From a virus, in IMG/VR virus record IMGVR_UViG_3300049739_000011, positions 1 to 24,953 of that record: a stretch of 24,953 bases of DNA, one strand, 5' to 3'. A program made the position numbers and the translations under genes. Under the pieces are notes generated by a model, which was not told the DNA's origin, did not search any database, and saw only the letters and a program-made list of their open reading frames with translations. Below, piece by piece: positions 13,706 through 23,200 of this stretch. The first letter of the stretch is position 1; each line of letters begins with the position of its first letter.

Positions 13706-14968
13706 ATGGGGATTCTTAGCAAAGCGTGGAAAAAATTTAGAGGTGGAGTTAAAAAAACTTTCAAGGCAATTGGAAGTGGAATTAAATCAGCCTTTAAAAA
13801 GTTCGGTAAATTTATGAACAAGATTGGAATTGTTGGTCAACTTGCCATGTCTTTTATTCTTCCGGGAATAGGAGGGATGTTAGCCAAAGGTTTTTCTGCT
13901 ACTATTGGAACGGCGTTTAAAGGTGTAACTGGGTTTTTAGCTCAAGGCGGTAAGCTTGCACAAACAGCCGGTAAAATTCTTGAATCAGGCGCTAAGTTTG
14001 CAAAGGCAGGAACATCAGCTTTTAAAACAGTTACTGATGGAGTTTCTAATTTTTTGGGTGAGTTTACTAAGACTGCACTAAAGAAAATTCCCGGCATGGA
14101 AACTTTGTTCCCTAATCTTTCTAATGCTTCGGATAGTTTTTTTGTAGACTCAGCTACAGGAAAGTCTGCTTGGAGTACAGTGCAAACAGGTATTGATAAA
14201 AACATTACTGCTATTACTGAAGCTTTTAATGGTGGCCTTGAAGAGTTTGGAAATGCTAAGAAAATATTTACAGCTAAGCAGCAGGACATTGTTGACAAGG
14301 CTATAAACTTAGTTGGCGACGGAACTATTCCCGGCAGCACTGCTAAGACATCTAGTCTTTTAGACCCTAAAGGCATGGAAGGCGGTATAGATAATACTAC
14401 AAACAAATATTTTGAAAACTTTAAACCTACCGGCACAGTTGACTTTTCAAATCTGGGAGATGTTTCAGGCGGTATAGATAATATACAAAACGCTATAGAC
14501 TCTTACTCAGCGACTGGTAAAAGCCCTATTGAGTTTCAAACAAAAGCTGTAGAAAAAACTTTTGGCGAGAAACTAGCTTCACTTCCCGGCGATGCTATGG
14601 ATGCTGTAAAAGATAAGTACACAGAATTTAAAGACGGAAGGACTATAGGTCGAGCACTTACAGACGAAGCTTTAGATTACGGTGTTGAAACAGTTACAGA
14701 TGTAGGAGCGCAGTTAAAACAAGACATTAAAACACGCTTGTCTCAAGAAGCCGGAATTGTAAAAGTTCCAGAACCTGCTGAATCCTATGGCACTTATGTT
14801 GAAGCTTATCAGTCTGCCGGTATTCGAGACTATGGTTCTCCTGAAATAAATGATAGAGCAATGCAAATGTCTCTTAACCCATCACAATACGTGCAGCAAA
14901 ACCCTTACGGATATGGTGCTAATATTTATCAAGAACAAATGAACATTAGACGAGGAGGCACCGTATAA
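13706..14968 (+). CDS. Internal virion protein with cationic amphipathic N-terminus
   Basis: This 420-aa protein has AAAGG before the ATG and lies 32 bases after the previous stop. Residues 1-40 are Lys-rich with regularly spaced Phe, Trp and Ile (KKFRGGVKKTFKAIGSGIK), like a membrane-active peptide. A hydrophobic Gly-rich segment follows (about 42-72: VGQLAMSFILPGIGGMLAKGF), then amphipathic helices to about residue 135. The remainder is soluble-looking, with a Tyr/Gln-rich C-terminus (YVQQNPYGYGANIYQEQ). Very similar N-termini recur, from memory, in marine podophages without assigned function. By position and character it could play the T7 gp14 role of forming the outer-membrane end of the ejection channel. 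That is inference. It overlaps the next gene by TAATG. Confidence 0.75.
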   Translation: MGILSKAWKKFRGGVKKTFKAIGSGIKSAFKKFGKFMNKIGIVGQLAMSFILPGIGGMLAKGFSATIGTAFKGVTGFLAQGGKLAQTAGKILESGAKFAKAGTSAFKTVTDGVSNFLGEFTKTALKKIPGMETLFPNLSNASDSFFVDSATGKSAWSTVQTGIDKNITAITEAFNGGLEEFGNAKKIFTAKQQDIVDKAINLVGDGTIPGSTAKTSSLLDPKGMEGGIDNTTNKYFENFKPTGTVDFSNLGDVSGGIDNIQNAIDSYSATGKSPIEFQTKAVEKTFGEKLASLPGDAMDAVKDKYTEFKDGRTIGRALTDEALDYGVETVTDVGAQLKQDIKTRLSQEAGIVKVPEPAESYGTYVEAYQSAGIRDYGSPEINDRAMQMSLNPSQYVQQNPYGYGANIYQEQMNIRRGGTV

Positions 14969-15564
14969 TGGCTACACTTACTTTAGAAGACTACCAAGCT
15001 GAAAGAGCTAAAATGGGACGAGCTGTTCCCGGACAGTCTTTAACAAATGACCCTGATGCTCCCGCACCTTATGAGAAAGCTCCAAAGTTTACAAACATTC
15101 ACGAGATTAATCAATACTTGTGGGACTTTGTAACTGATGAAGAAATATATCCGGGGCTTATGAGAGGGCTTCAATCCGGTGTTCCAGTAATGAAGATGGT
15201 GCAAACTATTTTGTTTAATGAGTTTCAAGAAGGTACAATGAATCCTGACTTGATGCTTATGGCTGCTGAACCTTTAGCTTATATGTTAATTGCGCTTGCT
15301 GAGCGTTTAGATATGGATGTTGATATTGACGGAGAAGGCGAAGAAGAAGACATTTTTGGAGCCAAGATGAACGAAGGTAAAATGGAAGAGCTTAAAGCTA
15401 AAGCGTCTGGATTAGGCATTGGAGGAAACTCCGTTATTACTCCAGAAATGCTAGATGAAGCAAAAAGACTTCCTAGTTTGCTAGAAGAAAAACCCCAAGA
15501 AGAAGCACTAGAGCCTGAAGCTTCACAACAACCCAGCCTAATGGCTCCACCTGAAGGACAATAA
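14968..15564 (+). CDS. Acidic virion-block protein of unknown function (198 aa)
   Basis: The start ATG 14968 overlaps the previous stop (TAATG) and has GAGGAGG at 14952-14958, a strong ribosome site. The product is acidic and mostly helical. A compact middle segment (IHEINQYLWDFVTDEEIYPGLM through LMAAEPLAYMLIALAERLDMDVDI, about residues 43-120) may be a folded domain. An acidic linker and a Pro/Glu/Gln-rich tail follow. The LMAAEPLAYMLIAL stretch is hydrophobic but short. I do not recognise a family. Embedded between ejection-type genes and tightly coupled, it is probably a virion protein or an assembly partner of its neighbours. Confidence 0.75.
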   Translation: MATLTLEDYQAERAKMGRAVPGQSLTNDPDAPAPYEKAPKFTNIHEINQYLWDFVTDEEIYPGLMRGLQSGVPVMKMVQTILFNEFQEGTMNPDLMLMAAEPLAYMLIALAERLDMDVDIDGEGEEEDIFGAKMNEGKMEELKAKASGLGIGGNSVITPEMLDEAKRLPSLLEEKPQEEALEPEASQQPSLMAPPEGQ

Positions 15565-15566
15565 AC

Positions 15567-17246
15567 ATGGCACAAGATTCAATTGCGTATGGCGAAAGCT
15601 TACTGTCTGGTATTCGAGAAAGAAATGACAAGATAGCTAGACAAAATAAAAAAGAAGCTAAAAGAGATAAGTGGAAAGCTTTAGGTATGCAAGCAGCTAT
15701 TGGAGTTGCTGAGAGTGCCTTAAAATCTAAGCATGAAAAATTTTTAAATTCAGAAGCAGCACTTGCTCGTCAAACAGGCATGAATAAAGCTATTACAAAC
15801 GGTCAAACTACTCTTAATGATTTAGAAACTATAAAAAGTTATGCGGGTGGACAAGACCAATATGTGATGGACACATATACCGCCCCTTTAATTAAGCAGT
15901 ATATGCAAAAACAATATACCGACGGTACTTATAGTACAGCACATTTTAATGCAGTATCTAAAAAACTTGCTGATTTATATAACCCTACAATGGTGGCTGC
16001 TTTTAATAAAGAAGCTAGTGCAACTAAAACCTTTTTTGAAAATAATGATGTTGATTTGTACAACTCTAATAGAGAAAAATTAGCCGGAGCTAAAACAGTA
16101 GAAGATGGGTTTATTAATCTTGTTAAAGGTCTTCCAGTTATTAAGTCTTTAACTGGAGACATAGATAGAGATACTGTGCGGGCAAATCAAGAGGCGTACA
16201 GGCTTGCTGCTGTAGGTGATAAAGATGTACAAGGAAGCTATGAAAAAAGTTTAAAAGGTTTTCAAGAAGTTTTTGATAAGACTCAAAGTTCTGGGCTTGC
16301 TGATTTTGTTATGCAAAATATAAAAGATTCAGAAGGCGCTGTTATACAGTTAAATAAACCACCTTTAGAATATACACACGAGACTAAAGAAAAAGATATT
16401 TATAGTGCTCTTTCTGGCGAAGTAGTCGGCAAAGAAACTTATGTAGTTCAAACTGGTGTAAACTCGATAACAGGTCAAGTTGAATCAGTTGAAGAAATAA
16501 ATGCTGATGGTTCAGTGAAAACAAAAAGCAATACAAATTCTCGTAATTATAATGACGAAGTAGCTGCGATATTAAAGGGCGACACAAAAGATGCCGCTAC
16601 TGTATTTATTAACAATCAATCTGATGAAGATATTAAATTAATCAATGATAAAATTGTAAGGCAGTTAGACGCTACCGACACATCTAAAATGTCTAATGAA
16701 GCTATGTCTACTTTTGGAAAAAATAAAAGTGATATTTTATCTGCTCAGGTTTTTCATGGCGGTTACATAGCTCAACAGCAAAAAATTGGCACAGTAAATA
16801 CAGGTAGACATATTGCGTTTGAACTTTCGCTTATGAACGCAGAGCTTACCGAAAACCAAACAATGAAAACTAACGTAGGTGCAGGAAACATTTTTAACAC
16901 TTTAAAAGCTTATAACAACGCTTTGGATAAGGGAAAGGTTGCTAAAGATACTGTATTTGGAATTATTAATTTTATAGAACAGAACCCAGACGCTATACGA
17001 TTAGAATATGACCGTCTTTCCGACACTGAAAAGGCACGTTTAGTAACAGAGATGGGTGAAGGTAAAGATAAAACAGCGTATGTCTTTGGAGAAAAAATAA
17101 AAGGTTATAATTATTTTCAATCTCTTTATCCTGAAAAGTCGGCAAGTAATCCTGAGCCTGAAAAGAAAAACACTTTTAGAATACTTTTTCAAGCAATAAA
17201 AGAAGCCAATCGAACCGGCGGCGAACTCGTATTAAACTTTAATTAA
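15567..17246 (+). CDS. Putative internal core protein (559 aa), function unknown
   Basis: The gene begins two bases after the previous stop, with GAAGGA upstream. The 559-aa product opens with a Lys/Arg/Glu-rich helix (residues 1-45: RERNDKIARQNKKEAKRDKWK). It continues as a mixed, mainly helical soluble protein with no membrane segment or recognised catalytic motif. Its basic N-terminal helix, mid size and place immediately before the giant virion protein parallel T7 gp15, which forms the middle ring of the internal core and periplasmic tunnel. This comparison rests on order and size only. A 13-base gap leads to the giant gene, so the two are probably made together. Confidence 0.75.
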   Translation: MAQDSIAYGESLLSGIRERNDKIARQNKKEAKRDKWKALGMQAAIGVAESALKSKHEKFLNSEAALARQTGMNKAITNGQTTLNDLETIKSYAGGQDQYVMDTYTAPLIKQYMQKQYTDGTYSTAHFNAVSKKLADLYNPTMVAAFNKEASATKTFFENNDVDLYNSNREKLAGAKTVEDGFINLVKGLPVIKSLTGDIDRDTVRANQEAYRLAAVGDKDVQGSYEKSLKGFQEVFDKTQSSGLADFVMQNIKDSEGAVIQLNKPPLEYTHETKEKDIYSALSGEVVGKETYVVQTGVNSITGQVESVEEINADGSVKTKSNTNSRNYNDEVAAILKGDTKDAATVFINNQSDEDIKLINDKIVRQLDATDTSKMSNEAMSTFGKNKSDILSAQVFHGGYIAQQQKIGTVNTGRHIAFELSLMNAELTENQTMKTNVGAGNIFNTLKAYNNALDKGKVAKDTVFGIINFIEQNPDAIRLEYDRLSDTEKARLVTEMGEGKDKTAYVFGEKIKGYNYFQSLYPEKSASNPEPEKKNTFRILFQAIKEANRTGGELVLNFN

Positions 17247-17259
17247 AGGACAAGTTTAA

Positions 17260-20200
17260 ATGGCAATAGAATATAAAGATGGTAAGATTGTACGTACTGG
17301 CGATGACGGAATGTCACACACCTACGAAGAAATTTATGGTGGAACTCCTGCTGCTCCTGAACCAGAAATGTCAATTACTGATTATGAAAATAACCCGCAA
17401 GTAATAGAAAAATTTGAAAGGCTTACAGGTTACTTAGCAGAACAAAAAGGTTTAGGAACCACGATTGTTGATGTAGGCGCTGCTCTAGGTAAAGACAATA
17501 TTGCAGAAACTATGCGAGACTTTCAAAATAGATTAGGTACAAAAATTGCAGCAATCCAAAACCTTAAAGATGCTCCTCAAGAAATTAAAGACGATTTAAA
17601 TTTTCTTTTACAAAACTGGGAAAAAGCATCTCCTGAAGGTGCTGCGGAATGGACAGAATCTGTTTATCATAACATGGCTGATTTTCTAATTAACCCTGAA
17701 ACGTTTGCTGCTATTGGCGCAGGTATAGCTACATCGCCTGCTGGCGGTACCGGTGGTATTGCTACAAAAGTAGCTACAACAGCTGCTAAAACAGCGGCGA
17801 CAAGAAAGCTTTATTCTGTGCTTTCAGCTACTACCGCAGCGTCTGCAAAAAATCCTAAAACAGCTATTGCTGCTTTCTCCGCTTTATATGGCGGAGCAGA
17901 CGACTTGTTAATGCAAGACCTTGAAATTACTACTGGCGCTAGAAAAGAAATAGACTTAGGCCAAACCGCACAGACAGCTTTTATTAGTGCAGGCGCAGGT
18001 GTAGGTCTTTATGGTGCCGGTCAGTATATTGCAAAAGGATATAAATCTCTTCGTAACAGCACAGACACTCCTCAAACTAAATCTACTGTTAAAGAAGACT
18101 CAGAAAGTTTTGACAACGCTAGACAATTAGATTTGTTTGATGACGATGTTGATGAGAAAATTTTAAACGGTTTAGATACCCCACGTTTAGACGCTGACGC
18201 TCCTGAAGGAACACAAGGAACTTTGTTTGATTTTGATTCTCCTGTGGGTGTTCCGGTAGTTAAATTTGTAGATGATTTGGGTGGTGGAGAAGCCACAAAA
18301 AAATCTATTCTTAGTGAAATACGTAACATAGCTAACAGCCAAGAAACTCGTAAAGTTAAACGTAGTGCTATTCGACAGGTGCTATACAAAAGTGCTGCTG
18401 AACTAACGGCAAACTTTTATGGTAAAACAGCAGGAACACTGACTCCTTTTAGAGCTGTGTCCGGTACAGCAAGAATACTACAACAAAAACTTCACCATGA
18501 TTTTGGAATCGAAGGCGACATATTGAAGCCGGGCCAGAAGCAAGAAAAAGTTGTAGGTCAAGATTTGTTTGAAGTTCAGCGAGAAATTACTGGACGCTAT
18601 AATGAAAGGTTTAGAGCTATTGTAGATGAGTTATCTTCAACTCAGTTTAAGACTAAGTTTGCAGATAACGTTAATGCTGCGCTAAGTTTAAGTGTTAGAA
18701 GCTCTAAACCTATTACGCATGAAGGTTTTGACGAAGCCACGAACAAAGCAATTAATAGGGCTGCCGGTGAAATTAAAGAGCTTTATTTAGATATGGGTAC
18801 AAGACTTAAAGACATTGGAGTTATTGATAAGCTTGTTGATAACTATACTCCTCGTATGTGGAGCCGAAGCGCTATTGAAAAGAACCCTGAAAAATTAATT
18901 GCGTTGCTTGTAGAAAAAGGTGGCATGAATGAAAAGGGCGCTCGTGCTACTGTAAAAAATATGCTCAATGTAAAAAATCAAATTGAAGGCGGTAACGGTA
19001 GTGGGCATTTCTTTTCTGCAAAACGTAAAATAAATGAAATTGGTGACGATGCAGATTTTGAAGAGTTTTTAAACACAGATGTTTTAGGAACTCTGCACGC
19101 TTATACATTTCAAACAGGAAAGCAGATTGCTAAGCATCGTGTGCTTGGAGTAACTAATTTTGAACAGTTTAGTAAGTTTTACATTAATAGAATTAGAAAA
19201 GAAGTTACAGACGCTGGAGAAACGTTTACAGAAAAAGATGCAAAAAATCTTGAAAGACTTTATAGAACTCAAACCGGAGAAGGGTTAGAGCGCTTTGGTA
19301 TTAAAGCTCAAACTGCTGGCGATGCTTATAGTTTAGTTAATCGTGTAGCTTATCTAGGTCTTGCTACTGTGTCAAGTTTAACAGAAATCATGCTTAACAT
19401 TAGTAAAGCTGGAGTACGTAATAGCGTTAAAGGTCTTGGAGACGCTTTACAAATGTCACACAAGCGTGTTACTGGCGACCTTGAAACTACTCTTAAAAAT
19501 AAACACGGTTTAACCGCTGCCGAAGCTTTTGCTGAAATGCGTAAGTTTAGTATTTACGTTGACCAAGAAATGGGACAGCTAGGCGATAGACTTACTGGCG
19601 ATGCTCTTATAAATGAAACAATGCAGAAAGCAAGCAACAAGTTCTTTAGAGTCAATATGCTTGACCAGTGGACTAAGTTTGTACAGAATGTTTCATTTCG
19701 AAGCGGTAAAAATTTAATTAACGAAAACATTGAAAAGCTTTCTAAGTATGGCGATAATCCTTTAGATAGTCGAGGTAAAACATTAGCCGGTGAGTTAGCA
19801 GAGCTTGGTATTGATTATAAAAAAGGTGTTACTTGGTGGAAAGCCGGAGCAAAACTAGATGATGATTTTTATCAAAAAGATTTATTAGCAGGTACAGCAC
19901 GTTATGTAAACGGTGTTGTTCTTCAGCCTACTGGTCTTGCAGGCAACAAACCTTACTTGTTAGCTAATCCAAAAACATCTATCTTGTTTCAGCTTCTTAG
20001 CTACCCGGCAGCTTTTTCTAATACTATTATAAAAGACATGGGCAAAACACTTACTAAAAGTCCTTTGCGTGGTGGTGTAGGTAGAATAGCACCAGCGGCT
20101 TTATTAATGACTGGTATGGCTCGATGGACTAACTACTTGAGAACTGGCGGCGACAGCGAAAAAAACAAAGACATGGATGAAATTATATACGATTCAGTAG

Positions 20201-23200
20201 CTCGATGGGGCGGCAACGGTCTTCTTATTGATTCTGTTAATCGTGCTAGGGATGCTGCTAAGTATACTAATAACTCCGCAGCTTATCTTACTTTACCTTT
20301 AGGGCCGCTTGGTTCAGACGCTATGAGTTTATATCAGCAAGGGCTTCTTCCAACTCTAGGCAACAAGGTTCCTGTGCTTTCTGGTTCGTACTTTGGTAAA
20401 GAAATCTTAGGAGACTACAAAGTTCGTCAGTATAAGAAAGATTTAAGAAAGGCACAAAGCAAATTATCTGATGCGCTTATCCCTGATTTTAAAGGTACGA
20501 CTACTGGCATTGGTTCCTCGCGCAAAGAGTTTAAATTTGGCGGTATTGCAAAAGCAGTACAAGGCTCCGTTATGGATGTACTTGGAAAGAAAACTGAGGT
20601 TGCCGAATCTTTTAAAGATAACATGGTATCTCCACTAGCTAATGCAACAGACAATTTAATAAAGCCTGAAAAACTTCAAGAGATTTCTAGGAAGATTGAA
20701 GCAGAATATTCAGGAGCACTAAACTCTGAAAATACTTTAGCAGGAGAAAGTTTAGCTGAAGCATATATTATAAACGAAATTAAAAAACGTAACATTTATG
20801 CTGAAGATATTGTAAACATGCCAAAACTAAAGAAAGCTTTAGAATCTGTAGATTTAGAAGATGCTAAATATAAATTTGCTGAAGCTCGTCGTAAGGAAAT
20901 AGCGACAGATGACGAACACGCTATAGCTTTGGATACTATTCAGGAGCTGGCATCAGACCACGATGCGAATGCAAAAATATCTACAGCAGTTAAAGGCTCT
21001 GTTGCAGAGATTAAAAATGTATACAACAGCTTAAAGGTAAACTTAACTAAGCAAGAGTTAGATACAGTGGCTGAGGCTAACTATGATGAAGCAGCTATTA
21101 AATCTCTTCACGACTTTGTAATTTCTCGTGTTAAGCATCCTTCTATTGCTGGAGACTTCGTATCTGACACAGGCGCTGAAAAAATATCTAGAGATATTCT
21201 GTTTAAAATTGCAGCGCAAGGAAACATAGATATATCTAAGTTTAATCCTCCTAAAATAGCAGCAAAAGAAAACGAATCTATTGTTCCTCTTTCTGGCGAA
21301 GCACGTACAGAAGCTGTAGATAAATTTTTAACTGGCTCTAAAGTTAAGAAGATTATTTATCGAGCTAGAAAAAGTTACAGTAATCGAGAGTTTTTTATGT
21401 CTTTTGCAATGCCAAGAGAAATGGGAACTCACATGGGTAATCAAGGTGCTGCTGATAACATCAGACTTAGAGACCTTATTTTTGATTACTGGGACGGTAA
21501 CGAAGCTAGAGATTTATACATTGGAAATAAAAACCAACTTACGCAGCCTGAAACTTTCCAACTTTATGGCGAATTAATTAAAGAAGCTATCCAAAGAAAA
21601 AAGGGAACTCCAAACTTTGATGATTACATTATTGAAGAAGGCGTTGTTAATATTAAGAACCCTTTGGTCTATAAACCTTTTGATGAGCAAGTTGAAAATG
21701 CTGGACAAACTTGGGACATTGTTGAAATCTTTACATCTCCCGACGGCCCTCAAGAATTTTTGACAAACATTAAAGCTTCTGGAACTAAGATTACATCTGA
21801 GTTAGTAGACGAGTTAGAAATTTTAATTGATAAAGCTTATGACGTAAAAACAAAAACTGCTGAAAGCGCTTTAGACAAAGTAGAAAAAGAGTTGATGACC
21901 ATTGAGGTTAATATTGATACTCAAAACATGCTTAAAAAACTAGGCTTCGACGGCATTGAATATCAAAACAAATTGGAAAAAGGTTATATTAACGATGATG
22001 ATATTTCATATATTGCATTTGACCCTGAACAATTTAAAACTTTAGACTCTGCTGGTTTTGACCCTAAAGATGCTAGACATAGATACATGTCAGGAAGTAA
22101 AGTAATTGCTAAAGAAATTGCAAAGTATTTTGCTCCTAAAAGAGAATCGGGCATGTTTAGTGTAGCACAGAAAGAAGCAGCTAACCTTGGTAAAAAGCCT
22201 GTGCAAGGCGATGTCATGTTAAAAAGACTCAAGGATAGAATGGCTCAAGTTAGAACTGATGCGGAAGAAATAAAGTGGACTGGACTAGAAGAAAAGTTTG
22301 CAGGTCAAAAAAATGTAACTCGTGAAGATTTAATTAAGCATATAGATGAAAACGAGTTTGACCTTGAAGTTTCTGTTGGCCGTGTTAGCGAAAAAGAAAA
22401 ACTTAGTAATCAAGCAACCCTCGATAATGCTGTAGACGATATGCCTATAGATGATGTAGCTGACGACTTTGGCACAACTAGAGATGAACAGTTTGATAAC
22501 TGGATGGAAGAAAACCACGGTTTTGAAAGTTCGTTAATGGATGACATGTTGGACGCAGGAGATGACGAAGCTTTTGAAGAAATGTATGATGAGCTTTTCA
22601 GTCAGTTTCTTCGTGAAACTGGTGAAGATATAGATACCGGCGTACCCGCAGGCGCTGACTTTAAATCTAATCGAATGCACCTTGACTATTCTTTTGAAGG
22701 CGTAGACACTAAAAATTATCGTGAGGTTGTTCTTTCACTTCCTGAAAGATTTAAAAGGGTTGCGCTTGATTACCAACACGACCATTTTCCAACTATTAAA
22801 AACCCGGTAGTTCATGTTAGGCTTTCTGATATTGAGCCTTCTAAAACTAACAAAAAAACATTGTTAATTGACGAAGTTCAATCAGACGCTCATCAACAGG
22901 CATCTCGAAAGCCTAAAGGTAAGCAGTATCAAACAGAAGGTACAGAAGTATCAAGTCAACGACAAGCAGAACTGTCTGATGAAATAGATGCTTTAGATGC
23001 AGAAGTAGAAAAACTAGAGAAGTTATTGCCGTCTATTACAGACCCTGCTGAGTATAAAAAGACAGAATTAAAAATTAAAGAGCTTAAAGATAGGAGCAAC
23101 GCACTTGATGAACAGTTAGCTCAAGACGACGATGGATACTTTAATATTGATTTCAGTGACGAAGACGTAGCAGTACCAGATTTACCATTTAAAGATGATA

